Assembly (NCBI GenBank): GCA_002189035.1
Contig: NEEC01000004.1
Span: 62,001 to 126,000, forward strand
Direction of reading: 5' to 3'
Length of the DNA: 64,000 bases
From: Utricularia gibba
Lineage: Eukaryota > Streptophyta > Magnoliopsida > Lamiales > Lentibulariaceae
The translations under genes were made by a program, and so were the position numbers. A model generated the notes under the pieces. It saw only the letters and a list, made by a program, of their open reading frames with translations, was not told the DNA's origin and ran no database searches. Shown here one piece after another: positions 25,901 to 39,093 of this stretch (its first letter is position 1; each line of letters starts with the position of its first letter).

Positions 25901-27408
25901 ATTTAGTACAAATTAATGCTCAGGGATTAACTTGAGATGCAACAGAAAAAGGTTGCATATAGTCCACGATTAAAAAATATTTAAATTTCATTGGACATGA
26001 CTAGTATAGGACTTCTACCGACAGGAAGGTAAAAAGAACTACAACGCTATGGTTCGTGATTAATTAGTTTCACAATGTAGTGCTCTCTATCACACAGATG
26101 GTGAATGAAAAGTAATAAACAGCTTAAAGATTGAGTAAATTGAAGTTACCAACCCATCTGAGTTCCATATGCGCAAAATCCCACGTTCTCCAACAGTAAT
26201 AAATTGGCAAGATGATGAATTCAGACTCTCCCTTTGCTCATGAAGGTATGTGGACAATGAAACCGCGAATGGTGATGAAGAATTGAATGTACAGACAGAT
26301 TCAAGTGCTTCATATGCCGGCACAGTAATTTTGCAGCTGTAATCTTCAAGGGTCCATATGTTTATAACCTGGAATGCCAGATAAGATCAGCATAACAATC
26401 CCCACCTCATTTAGGAACTAGAAGAAACATATATGCTGGACATCAACTAAAGCAAAAAAACATTCTTTGCTTTAACTAATAAAATCAAGAGGCTTTATAG
26501 CAATTAAAATATTGGAAAACTACAAAGAACAATCAACTTCGCCGTAGGTAGCTACCTTATCTCTTCCAGCACTAATCAGGATCGACCCATCTTCAGATAC
26601 AGCGATAGAGGCAATTGTTGAGTGATGTTTTTCTAAAGTCTTAACGCACTTCTTCTTTGAAAGATCCCAAACTTTAATGCTAGAGTCATCACCAGCGGAG
26701 AAAAGCTACGAGGATAATAGTATATTAGTAACTAAAACCTTAAACCTGCAGTGGATAAAAAAACTATAGTAATAAGCTTAAACCAGAATTTGATGCTCAG
26801 GGAATACGACTCACAATCAACCGTTGAGGATGAAACGTAATGCATGTCACGACCCCTTTATGTCCCTTGAAGTAATGAGTGCAAAAGCCTCCATCCACAT
26901 CCCAAACTTGGACTTTCTTATCAGCTCCTGCTGTCGCCAGCAACCCTCCTGATGCGTGGCAAGCCATTCTCATAATCGGACCTTCGTGCCCCTATTTGGC
27001 GATCCATGAAACAGGATGTGGATAAAAATAACAGCCGGATACGGATGGATAACCTTAAAACGATGAGTTGTAGAACCAAACCGCAGCCTAAAACGCAAAA
27101 TTACATACACAAACCTTCCATGACCGTAGGCACTTGAGGGAAGAGAGCTCCCAGACTCTAATTTGGCGAGAGTGACCAGCACTAAACAGGAAATTATCGT
27201 CAGGGCTGAGAATAAGTGCCGTGACGGGCTCAGAATCACCTTCAATTATGGATTTAATAGAAGCATTGGATGAATCAACTATTTTCACAGTTTCATCACA
27301 AGCGCAGACAAAGAAGGTTCCGTCCGAAGAGACGGCGAAGGGGCCACCGGAGTAAAACTGCTGCAGAGATTGGAAGCAGCGGAAGTTCTTCTTCAGCGTT
27401 ACCGCCAT
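22997..27408 (-). CDS. TOZ: WD40 protein TORMOZ (UTP13 / TBL3 homologue)
   Basis: This is a U3 snoRNP/small-subunit processome component acting in nucleolar 18S pre-rRNA processing; the Arabidopsis gene is needed for embryo cell divisions. Fourteen coding exons read as 27408-27115, 26991-26815, 26705-26556, 26368-26154, 25881-25599, 25353-25219, 25062-24944, 24829-24673, 24589-24343, 24264-24188, 24012-23893, 23820-23690, 23616-23442 and 23314-22997, giving 865 residues. Many WD40 blades are visible (GHSRQIRVWELSS, ADKKVQVWDVDG, SGDKTIKIWSISDG, GGDAVINLWHDS). The C-terminal Utp13 domain has LLFEY-like and FVLYRIFSILPPTDIVE helices and a basic tail KKRKTQ. The ATG at 27408 opens MAVTLKKNFRCFQSLQQFY; the longer frame begins with TTG. 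The intron after exon 12 has a GC donor (see findings). Confidence 0.95.
23617..23689 (-). other. GC-AG intron in TOZ
   Basis: Frame continuity joins EICR to KPHADVL only if exon 12 ends with TGCAG at 23690 and the intron starts GCATGG on the minus strand. The acceptor is CCCAG before 23616. No GT donor in the neighbourhood keeps the frame. GC-AG introns are a known minor class of U2 introns. Confidence 0.7.
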
Positions 27409-27585
27409 TGAATCACGGAGAAATTCCAACGCAGGGTTTTAGGTTTTAGCCTTGTACCCTAGCGATTCGAATGTTGGGCTTCCGGATTACGTCAGGCCCA
27501 ATGTGTTATTATTTATATGAACTGCCACTGAATGCGGGATTATGTTTTCTAACTTTATTCCGCCTGCGAGAACTGCTCAGAGCTC
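27409..27585. promoter_or_regulatory. Short bidirectional promoter between TOZ and ITPK1
   Basis: Only 177 bases separate the two divergent ATGs, so both leaders and core promoters must lie here or overlap the genes. No clear TATA box was seen for TOZ. Shared promoters of this size are common for divergent housekeeping genes in plants. Confidence 0.65.
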
Positions 27586-28523
27586 ATGGCAGAGAAGCCG
27601 GCGAGAATCCTCATCGGCTACGCTCTTTCCTCCAAGAAAGTCGACAGTTTCATTCGACCATCGCTTCTAAAACACGCCGCTGAACGAGGAATCGATCTCA
27701 TCCCTGTAGAGCTCTCGAAGCCCTTGATCGATCAAGGCCCTTTTCATTGCATCATTCACAAAGTATCAACCCCGGAATGGATCGACCAGCTCCGGAATCT
27801 AGTCTCCCAACAATCAAACGTCGTCATTATCGATGACCCCGCTGCGACTCAGCGTCTCCACAATCGGGTGACGATGCTTGAAGTGGTAAACCAACTCGTT
27901 GTTCAGTTGTCTATTCCGAAGCAGGTGTTTGTGAAAAGTCCTGACTCGGCGCTGGAACATGTGATTAATGAAGGAATTGGTTTCCCACTTATCGCTAAGC
28001 CCTTGTTTCAGATGGGAGCGTTGGTTCTCATCAGATGGCTCTCGTTTTCGACGAACAGGGATTGAAATCCCTTAATTTGGATCCCCCTTTTGTTCTACAG
28101 GAATTTGTTAACCACGGTGGAGTCATTTTCAAAGTCTATGTTGCGGGTCGCTATGTTCAATGTGTCAAGAGGATATCCTTGCCGGACATTCCAAATGGTG
28201 GTTTAGCTGCGTCCGAAAATTCTTTATCATTTTCTCAGATATCAAATGCTGCTGCCCATGATCACAATGATGACAGCATCAAAAAGCTGGTTGAGACTGT
28301 GGAAATGCCTGAACCAATTTTTGTGAATGAAGTGGCTTCTCAACTCAGGAAAGCTTTGAATTTGAATCTCTTCAACTTCGACATGATAAGAGATAGCAGA
28401 TGCCTAGACAGATATCTTGTGATTGATATAAACTACTTCCCGGGTTATGCAAAAATGCCTGATTTCGAAAGAATCCTGACTGATTTTTTCTTAGATGTTG
28501 TTTCATTCCCAGAATCCTGCTGA
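27586..28523 (+). CDS. ITPK1: Inositol-tetrakisphosphate 1-kinase 1-like, with a -1 frameshift
   Basis: ITPK phosphorylates inositol polyphosphates, including InsP6 to 5-InsP7 in plants, linking phytate synthesis and phosphate sensing. The gene is intronless, as in Arabidopsis ITPK1, and would give about 312 residues. Residues from 27586 read [18 protein letters not shown], then [11 protein letters not shown] and GFPLIAKPL. At about 28003-28006 the frame breaks: continuing it gives a stop at 28063-28065, while the next frame reads [18 protein letters not shown] and runs intact through [24 protein letters not shown] and [18 protein letters not shown] to the stop at 28523. A single missing base in the run CCTTG-TTTCA explains this. 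The ATP-grasp residues look intact on both sides, so a sequencing or assembly error is more likely than decay. Confidence 0.9.
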
Positions 28524-29727
28524 GCTTTGTTTCTGGGAACTGCGATATGTCGTTGAAGTCATTTGGGGGGTTCTTGCTGTAAGTCTGACTGATATTTAGT
28601 AGAAAAAGTTGTTTTCAAGGTCATTTTCTTCTGTCAGTGCATTGCCAAGTACAACAGCAGATAGACTAAGAACTCGGCCTGACAATTCATCTCACAAATG
28701 TGTTGTTTGACCATGAGGCATTGCGAAGGCACCAGGTAACGTCGTATACTTCCTCCAGTCATCAATCACTATGTGGAGTCCCAGAAATTTGAGTTCCAGC
28801 CCCGCAGAACAAGCCGCATGGATACCCAAATCTTGATCAAGGTTGGTACTCGGTACACAGAAACCAGTAATGTAGATGGTTTGAAGAATCACACCATCAG
28901 CTTGCACGTAAGTGGGCGTGTTGTGTTTCACGTTCGGTTTTCCGGTACTTGTGGGAGAAGCCTTGATCCCCTGCATGACGGCGCCCCCAGATGACGAAGA
29001 GGAAGGCAGAGAGTATTTCACTAAGTGAAGAAACGCCAGCTCCATTTACATAATTAATATGCCCAGAAAAATAATATTTTTCACATAATTTAAATAATTA
29101 ATATGTTTAAAACAATTAGGGTTCAATTTCAGAAGAGGAATAAGGATGTCAATGATTATTTGGACTATAATTGGGCTAACATCATGTTTTGTTAAGCCCA
29201 TTATGTTAAGTGGGTTGCCCATCAGCTATAAATATGTCACGAAACCCTCAAATTGGAGGAAATACGTTGCGTTCTCCTTCTTTCACCTTCCTCTCTCCAA
29301 TCCTCGTCGCAGGTACACCCCTGGTCAGCTGGTCTTCTAATCAAATTTGCCGCCTATCTAGTGCAGTCTGCTACACCTCTATTTTCCAGCGCCTGCGGGA
29401 CTGCAGTTAGGTCAAAAGCTACACTTCGATTTCGAAATTGTTGTTTGTCTGCTACGGAAAAGCATTTTTTGCAGCTGTTTGATCATCGGGCTTTTCTTAT
29501 CAGTTCGCAATCTTGTGATGTGATATTCCCTCTATATGGTGCTTTAACTCATATCTACTCTATTCGATGTTTTTAAAGGGTTCGGCTGATGTGGGTGCAG
29601 CAAGTTGTTTTTTTTAATCATTGTATTCTTGGTTTGGATCAAGTATAAGTATCTGAAATCTTCATCCGTTTGAAGAGCTTATTCGTGTGCGTGATGTTCG
29701 TTCTTTCAGGAAACTACGGGTTTGAAA
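28524..29727. other. ITPK1 3' flank and RPAP2 promoter/leader
   Basis: 1.2 kb without a firm gene. The left part contains a minus-strand open frame of 117 codons (29045-28692) that I do not recognise. The right part contains a TATA-like box at 29227-29235 and a probable untranslated first exon ending at 29312, followed by a leader intron 29313-29709 (GTACAC donor, TTTCAG acceptor), just before the RPAP2 ATG. Confidence 0.6.
29227..29235 (+). promoter_or_regulatory. TATA-like box of the RPAP2 gene
   Basis: TATAAATAT lies about 85 bases before the inferred donor of the untranslated first exon (29312). Position and sequence fit a core promoter, but the transcription start is inferred. Confidence 0.5.
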
Positions 29728-32207
29728 ATGGTGACGAATGAAGTGTTGATGGTGAAGGATGCTGTTCATAAGCTTCAGTTGTCGCTTCTTGATGGAATTA
29801 CGAAAGCTGATCAGTTGGTTGCTGCCGGTTCGTTGTTATCAAAGAGTGACTACCAAGATGTTGTGACTGAGAGGTCAATAGCCATGTTGTGTGGTTACCC
29901 TCTCTGCAGCAATTCTTTAACATCTGAAAGACCTTGGAAAGGACGTTATCGCATCTCATTGAAGGAGCATAAAGTTTATGATGTTCAAGAAACCTTTATG
30001 TACTGTTCTACTGGTTGCTTGATAAGCAGTCAAACATTTTCAGCCAGCCTGCCAGAAGAGAGATCCTCGAATCTTGATTCCTCAAAACTTAATAAAGTTC
30101 TGGAGCAATTTGAGAGTCCTAGTATGAACTCAGCTGTCAACATGTGTAAGAAGGGATTTTCAAAGTTGAAGATTATGGAGAAAACAAATATAGAGGCTGG
30201 AGAAGTTTCTCTAGACGAGTGGATTGGGCCCTCAAATGCAATCGATGGATATGTCCCACGGACAGACCAAAATATGAAAGCACGATTAAATAAGCCTAAA
30301 AAGGGTGAGAAGATATAGAATGCAGCTGTTTAACATCTTCATTTTGTTTGTTTTTTGATGTATATCAGTTATTTTTTTAAAGACAAAAAATGACATTTCA
30401 CATCTCATCTTCCGCTGATCAATGTTTTTTTACCGTTCATACTCCAGAAAATACACGTGCTGATGCTCAGCTGGATTTTTCTAGCTTTTTATCCAGTGAT
30501 GTGAGTTTTACAAGTGTTCTTATTGATAAGGATGAGTATAGTATTTCGAAGACCATGATGCACCCTTTGAAGCCTGGAAAATCAAAGGAAGCATCGAATG
30601 CTGAAGAGATTCATCAGAATAATCATGTGCAAAAATTGGGTTCTTCAGATGCAAATGTTAAGAAAACAAGAGAAAGAAAGCCTGCTGCACTCAAGAATAC
30701 TGCGATGGCTGGAAAATCATGCTTAGTAGAAGATACAAATGATTCCTTGGATAATGGTGTTTCTGGAAAAAGTGAAAACCTAAACCTCAGTCTAGGGTCT
30801 TCATCCGGCACTGCTGTGCTAAAGTCCTCTTTGAGGACTTCACGGTCAAAGAAAGCAGTTCGAAATGTTTCTTGGTCCGATCAGAAAAATGATGATAGCC
30901 AATCTCTTTGCAAATTCAGTGAAATAAAAGATCTTCAGGTTGGGGTGGCATCAATTTCATCAAGAGCGGGAAAAAAGGAACAAAGTGTTGCGCATTCTGA
31001 ATCATGTGCCGTAAGGAAAGCTAATGAAGATGTTGCCCATGGAGGATCTGTTGCATCTGAGGCTGGTTGGAATATTTTCAGGGCTTGAACCATTTCTTAG
31101 CGGCAAACCACTATTATGCATGTTATTTACTTGTTTTTTTTTTCCTTCCAGTTTCCAAAGCTGAAGTAAATACGTCATCTCCCCTTGGTGTCAGTAGAGG
31201 TAAGAATGTAGAAAATGGTGATGGCATATCCAATGAAGCGGTACTGAAGTGGCCTCCCAAAAAAGTTTTCTCAACTGCTGAATTGTTGGACTCTGATGAT
31301 TCCTGGTATGAAAGTCCACCTGATGGCTTTAACTTATCTGTGAGTTCTGAAACTGTGTACTTGAATTTTACTATTACCACCCCTAGTTACTTAGATTTAA
31401 TGATTTTATTTTGTTTCAGCTATCCCCTTTTTGCAGTATGTTCAACTCTTTTTTTGCATGGATATCGTCATCCTCCATAGCATATATTTATGGCAAGGAA
31501 GAGAGTTTTCATGAGGAATACACTACTGTCAATGGGAGGGAATATCCATGCAAAGTCGTTACAAAAGATGGTCGTTCCTCCGAAATTAAGCAAACACTAG
31601 CTGGGTACCTTGCTAGAGCTTTGCCAGGAGTTGTTACTGAGCTCGGAATTCCTGTACCGATATCAATCCTGGAGCATGGAATGGTATGCCTTTTTGGTCT
31701 TGTATTATATCCCTATTGTTAGGCTGAAGAGCCTCCCTGAATTTAAGCAAGTATCCTCTGTAGTTTTACTGCATCAACTGATTGAAGCTTGCCTATATTC
31801 ACATCTGTCATTTTTTTTTTTGTTTGCCAAGTAAACAGAATCATTTACCCCCCATCATTTGAATCCTAGGCTCGGTTGCTTGATACAATGTCGTTTGTTG
31901 ATCCGCTGCCTTCCTTGAAGATGAAGCAGTGGCAAGTTGTTGCTCTTTTGCTTGTGAATGCTCTTTCAGTCAGTAGGAACCCTGCACTAAAGGCCCATTT
32001 GACGGGAAGAAGAGATGCGGTTCTAAAGGTGAAAAGCAGTGAACTTTCTGAGATCCTCTTTGTATAGTAATTCTCGCATGTTTATGGATTTGATGAAGAA
32101 CCCAACAGGTTCTGGAGGGTGCACACATCAGTCCCCAAGAGTTCGAGATCATCAAGGAGCTGATGATTCCCCTCAGTCCCTCCGATGACAAAGCTTCAAC
32201 GGTTTAA
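29728..32207 (+). CDS. RNA polymerase II CTD phosphatase RPAP2 homologue (Rtr1 family)
   Basis: RPAP2/Rtr1 proteins bind RNA polymerase II, help its nuclear import and remove phosphate from CTD Ser5; the plant version (RIMA) has the same roles. Coding exons are 29728-30304, 30448-31065, 31152-31339, 31420-31683, 31870-32028 and 32109-32207, giving 634 residues. The Rtr1 zinc-binding region is clear near residues 45-95: VTERSIAMLCGYPLCSN with a C-x4-C pair and MYCSTGCLISS with C-x3-C. A long Ser/Lys-rich linker follows in exon 2 (MDFTS-like DEYSISKT motif), and exons 4-6 hold the conserved C-terminal helical part (MFNSFFAWISSSSIAYIYG). The exon 2 acceptor at 30447 was chosen because nearer AG sites put the frame into stops. 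The upstream in-frame TTG was not used as start. Confidence 0.88.
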
Positions 32208-32542
32208 GCAAATCCCCATGTGTATGTATGTGTGCACATTAGCTATTCATTTGTTGAACATCATAGGTGAAGAGAAAGCAGGACCTTTTAAACGACACAA
32301 AATACCAGTGGCTTTGTTTATAAATTCCAACAATCCAACAAGATGTGGCTGAGCTCATCGCCAGCCAATAAACTGCAAGGCCTGGTCAGCCTGAAGGGGC
32401 AATGAACCAAGCACCTATGATATGTAGGATGGCTCCGTAGCATTGATATGACTAGTCACTAATCTGTTTATAGTCGTATTTTGCCGTGTCTTCCATGAAA
32501 ACTACTTTGACTGTGAGTTCCCTTCCTTCACTGGTTTAGAGG
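32208..32542. other. Short intergenic gap
   Basis: 335 bases between two genes in the same direction, holding the RPAP2 3' UTR and the promoter of the aldo-keto reductase. No distinct element was recognised. Confidence 0.55.
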
Positions 32543-34030
<1,488 letters not shown>

Positions 34031-35870
34031 CAACCAATCGCAAGCGGCTCCGGTTTCGAGCATGTGTTCCGATCATGGGCTTCAGTCACCTGGGTATGTA
34101 TTAATAAGCCTTTTGGGCCTGCCCAAAATCAATAAGCCCAACTCTCTCTCTCTCTCTCTACGTTTGATTGGTTGATACATGATGAGATGCAATGATTGGG
34201 TGTTGTCCCAACGACGTGACTCAGTAGTCTGTACTTGAGCATCTCTGTGGTAGGCGAAGCATCGACAAGGTTATATTATTACTATTTATAATTTGGGTGG
34301 GCGGAGAGGAGGAATTTATAGTCCAATAATTAATAGACGATGCCCTGCTCGCATTTAAAAGAGAAAGAAGCAGAGACAATAGAGTTTTTATCCCTCATTC
34401 TCACCCCCCCCCCCCCCCCCCAACTTGGTGGGCCAGCCATCACATATAAATTATAAAATATTATTATTAATTCGATATCATTAAAAAAAAAAATCAATAA
34501 CATTGGTGTTCAGAAATCCTGGTTGTCCCATAATAGTATATGCTACCACTTTTGAGAAATGAAACCCTAAGATTAATCGTTTGGAGCAACGATTAATCAA
34601 GTCTAACTACAAACTACGTCACTAATGAAATAATAAGAAGACAAGTTTGTGATAAGGGAGTTGGGATGATATTAGAATCTTTTTTGGGGGTGAATAATAT
34701 ATACATCATTTTTAATCATTATTTTTACTCACACTCAACAATAGTCTAATGTTTATTGCATTATTACCAATAAAAAATTTTATAATTTACAGTTGATATT
34801 AAAGTTTTTACGATTTATATTCATGAAAAAAGAATATACCCTCCAAACGGCGGCAAGTTTGGAGTTGATAGGTTGGGTTGGTAGGAGATAAGGGAGAGGA
34901 GGCGGAGGAGGAGGCGGAGCCCACCCGCACCGGAGTTACGCAGCAGCGAGCCCTACGCTGTGCGCTACTCCCGAGCTATTTACTTGCCGGTCCTACGCCA
35001 CACCAACCCACACTGTTCTGCTATCCACATTGATGAAGGCCCCCGGAAGGCACAGCAGACGGCCACGTAGCCCGCGACCGCAGAAGTAACCCTAATACGT
35101 GCACGGCGGCACTGTCTCAGCCCTCCCTCCCCACGTTCGAGTCTAGTGGCTAATGGGCATTGGAGCGTTGGAGCGCATTAGGCGTTGTAATGGCGCAAGT
35201 AGGCTGCTGCAGAGTAGACCTCGTAGCAAGGGCCTACAGAAACACAGCAACACAACGCACGATTGTTGTTGGTTCCCTGCAGTTACTTGAAACCTGGGAT
35301 CAGAACCCGGGCCTCAAAAAAGAAAAAGTTACAGGGAACTGATCGAACCGGCACTAGAACAGCAGAACGATAGGCGGCCGTGCTGGTGCTTGAAGGTTCA
35401 AGGAGGGGGGTTCAGGGAGGAACCCCGAGTCTTCAATGCAACTACCCCTTCTCAGTAATATTTAAATGCAGTTACTGCAACACAGTAAATAAATCGATAA
35501 AAAGATCGAGTCTTTTCTCTTTTTTTTTTGTGAGGAGTAACTGTTCTGATCTTACCCGCGTGGTTTGATTTGATAACACAGAAGCTGTTTTATTGGTTGT
35601 AGATGTATCAAAGCACGTTTGTTTAGAGACAAATGAAACGGTAAGAACTGAAGGGTGAAGGCGAATACACCCTGAAACCCTCGAGTCGTAATAAATGGAG
35701 TGAGCAGGAGGCATTCAAGGAAAAGTCTCCGTAAGGCCAGCCGGTAGCGCCCTTCGTTGCCTCTCCATTGTCGAATCTTCTCCACTGGTTAAAGGAAAAG
35801 CCCTCGAGTTCTACGCCCATGTCGTGAGGGGGGAAAAAGAGAGAGCGAGAGGGCGGAAGAAACCCAGAAA
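34031..35870. other. Intergenic region with poly-C and CT tracts
   Basis: About 1.8 kb without a supported gene. A CT-repeat lies at 34143-34159 and an uninterrupted run of 18 C at 34404-34421. The stretch 34700-34850 is AT-rich, whereas 34860-35420 is unusually GC-rich for this window and contains GGAGGCGGAGG-type purine repeats near 34895-34920. Only short open frames occur. The last 200 bases should be the promoter and leader of the WSD gene. Confidence 0.6.
34404..34421 (+). repeat. Poly-C tract (18 C)
   Basis: Eighteen consecutive C residues on the plus strand. Such runs are rare in AT-rich plant DNA; length may be imprecise in an assembly. Confidence 0.85.
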
Positions 35871-37813
35871 ATGGCGGGAGAAAGCGTAGTGGCCAGCCCC
35901 TTGTCGAGGCTAATGCACACTCCGAACTTCAATCTTTCGGTAGTAACCGTCATGGGCGTCAGCTCCAGAGTCGATATCGAATGGGTCAAGCTCCAAGTCG
36001 CGAATAGCCTCGCCAACCATCCCCGTTTCGCCAGCATTCTCGTAAGTTGTTCTTGGCTGAAGATACTGGTGCTGTTCTGGTGAGCGTCATCTTGTTACTA
36101 TTTTTGTTTCTAGGTGTTCTCCGACAAGAAGCGGTACAAAATGTCATGGAAAGAAGCCAAAGTTAACGTGGACGACCATGTTTTCGGGCACGAATTTGAC
36201 CCGGAAATGGAACCCGAACGGGCGGATAGCTTCCTCGAAGAGTTCACCAAGACTGTAGCGGAGAAGCCCTTCGATCTCTCCAAGCCCTTGTGGGAGATAC
36301 ATATTCTCAACATGAAGACTTCAACCTCCAACTCATCTGCAGTCATAAAAATTCATCATTCTCTGGGAGACGGCGTTTCTCTGATCTCCATCGTTTTGGC
36401 CTGCGGCCGAAAAGTTTCCGACCCGGAAGCGCTGCCGGTTCTTCCGGCAACCAAAAAGCGTACTCGAGCCGAAACGACGACGGATCGGGGATTCATCGGA
36501 AGGATTTTTTGGCTGCTTTGGAGAATGTTTTTGATTATCTACTACACGATGATTGATTCCCTGGAGCTGGCTGCCACGATACTGTTCTACAAGGATTCGG
36601 ACACAATGATTCGAAGGAAAGATAACACTGCGTCGCCCAAGAGATACGTCAGGAGAATTCTCAGCATGGAGGACGTGAAGCTTATCAAGAATGCAATGGG
36701 AACGGTACGTCTCTTCCCTTCTGTAAAAAATTACATCTAAAAAATGAATTCTAATCAAATATGGAAAAAAATATTTGTGTAGACTGTGAACGACGTTATC
36801 TTCGGAGTCACTGAAGCTGCGCTCACTCGCTATCTTCAGAGAAGATATGGTGATTATTTTTGTCACGTTTTCTTATTGTTAAATTCAATTCATTTTTTGG
36901 TATGGTGTACTTTTGTTGTCTTCAGAGAAATTGCATAACATGGAGAATGGCGGAGGAAACGCAACTGATACCAGTTTCCTACCCAAGAGACTTCGTATCA
37001 GGGGAACCATTCCCTTCAACATGAGGCCATCTGCAACAGTTCAGGTCGTTTTCACTGTTCCATTTCATCATTTCTCTGTTATCTTGGGATCGGACTGCGA
37101 TCTGATGAACTCGATCGCCGGTGATTTGGATAGGATGCGTACGAAGTGATGCGGATTGGGAGGAAGTTGGATCCCAAACTATGGGGGAACATGGTTGGGT
37201 TCGTGTTGTTTCCTCTCAGGATCCACGTTGAGGAGGATCCCTTGAGCTACATTCGCAATGCTACGGCTCTGATGAACCGGAAGAAGCTCTCCTACCAATC
37301 CTTGATAGAATACTACTTTGTTAACCTTCTTGTCTACATTTTTGGGACGAAGGTGACACCCACACTCCCTGGATGATTGCATACGGCCTCATTTTATGCT
37401 GAATTTCGAACCTTTTGAGTCATATGCAGATAGCCATGTTCGTTGTCAGCACCTTTCACCGGGCGGTAACCTTTGAGATCTCGAGCGTGATGGGGCCTCG
37501 CGACGAGATCAGCATATTCGGCTACCCCGTCACCTACATCGCTCCCACGGTCGCCGGAGTTCCTATGGTACGGTAACCTTCGGATTCTATACAGTTTTCT
37601 GAGGGCTCTCTAACATTTGCGTTCACCATTGGAACCATCGCTGGACTGTTGAATCAGTCGATGGTGATCCACTTCCAGAGCTATGCGGACAAGTTGATAG
37701 TGTCGCTTGCGCTGGACGAGAAGCTTTTCCCAGATCCTCAGCAGCTCTGCGAGGATTTCCACGGCTCGCTGCAGATGATCAAGCAGGCTGTCCTCGCAAA
37801 ACAAGCACTGTGA
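35871..37813 (+). CDS. WSD-type wax ester synthase / diacylglycerol O-acyltransferase
   Basis: A bifunctional acyltransferase of the WS/DGAT family that joins acyl-CoA to a fatty alcohol or diacylglycerol for cuticular wax esters. Seven exons are read: 35871-36041, 36114-36704, 36783-36849, 36926-37044, 37134-37352, 37430-37567 and 37658-37813, giving 486 residues. The N-terminal condensation-like domain has the active-site motif HHSLGDG (HHxxxDG) in IKIHHSLGDGVSLIS, near residue 140. The C-terminal DUF1298-like domain reads SYADKLIVSLALDE near the end. ATG at 35871 opens MAGESVVASPLSRLMHTPNF and has no competing upstream start. A hydrophobic segment (FIGRIFWLLWRMFLIIYYTM) in the middle fits the membrane anchor common in these enzymes. 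Confidence 0.9.
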
Positions 37814-39093
37814 GCACATTATTACGCATCCTTCACGCCAATGTAATAAACTGGACAACATTCTGTCTCACTTTTGTGGGTTTTTGGCTAAAACCACTCG
37901 ATTTCTCCACATGTACAAAATCGAAATACTTCAGCACGCCATCAGTACTGACTTTGTACGGCGTAAGTGGACCAGAGCCAGCAGAGTGGTACACATCACT
38001 CACCTTAATACGGAAAAGAAAAGGAATTAATTGATCCGGAAAAGAAAAGGAAAAAAAGGTTTTCTTTTCTTTTTTTTTTCTTTGAATGAATTGAGAGATG
38101 CGTATAAACAGCTCTGCGGTTACGATCGGAAAATCTAAGAATTCATTGGCACCCAATTTCCACAGTGAAACGGCGGCGGCGAGTTGACCTTCACCAGTTT
38201 AACGGAGGAGAGAAGAGAACTGAGAAAAGGATATTGGGAATAGCAATGCTACTGTATCATGTCTGGGTTCTGCGTTGCCGCACAACCAGTCATCGGCGTT
38301 AACGCCCCCGATCGCCGGTTTTGGCTTTGGGTTCACACCGTGTTTAGGATTATGCGAGCGAAAAGCCACATTGAACGCCAACCGGCCGGTTTGTGGTCCT
38401 AATTGTTCACAGTTAACGAATATTTGTCAGCTACAATGCTGATCGTGGGGAAGCCCTGACGCAGTTCACCGGCCTTCATTCAATGGATACACGTTAGAAA
38501 TAGTGGGGACAAGAGCCCAGGTGCTGAAACATAAGATGGCTGGCTAGCAGCGAATTGGCATACGATGCAAGGCTTACCAATGGAGTTGGGAGGCCAAAAA
38601 GAATACACCTCCCAGAATTATGGTAGTCTAGATTCTTGCAAAGCTCCCTTCGCCTTTCTTTGCTTTTGCCAGGACATGTTCAGCTCATATTGCCCTGATG
38701 AAGAGCACCTGGTAAATATGAGTGGCTGGATTGCACACAACTGCAGTTACCTTCCTGTTGGTACCTGAAACTCCGGGAAAGGTATATCCAGGTATTGGGA
38801 ACCTTGAGTAGAATTCTAGCATTCAGCACCTGCTTTTTACCAGCAGCACTTCATTACAGTCATGTGATGTTCTACAGCTTCATTGAGTTGGATATGAATG
38901 TGCACAGAGGCACTCGGGAATCAGAATGGGATGGAGGGAATACCAGGAATTGGAGTGTAGAGACAGTTGCTTATTTTGCTTGTTGTTTGGAAGCCTGAAA
39001 AGCTGGCTTCCCAGTAAACAACAGGGGGTTACTCCTCCCATGAGTAGCAGTTTTTGGGAGATTGAAACAGAATAAGGTGGCATGGTATAGCCA
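37814..39093. other. Intergenic region
   Basis: About 1.3 kb between convergent genes. It includes two adjacent short plus-strand frames (38565-38768 and 38795-38998) and one minus-strand frame (38381-38199), none resembling a known family. The 3' UTRs of both neighbours should lie at the edges. Confidence 0.55.

Noticed and set aside
30383-30447. Acceptors near 30382 for RPAP2 exon 2
   Set aside because: They lead to early stops given the phase of exon 1; the acceptor CCAG at 30447 keeps the frame.
36333-36866. 177-codon minus-strand open frame
   Set aside because: Antisense shadow of WSD exon 2, which has the HHSLGDG motif on the plus strand.
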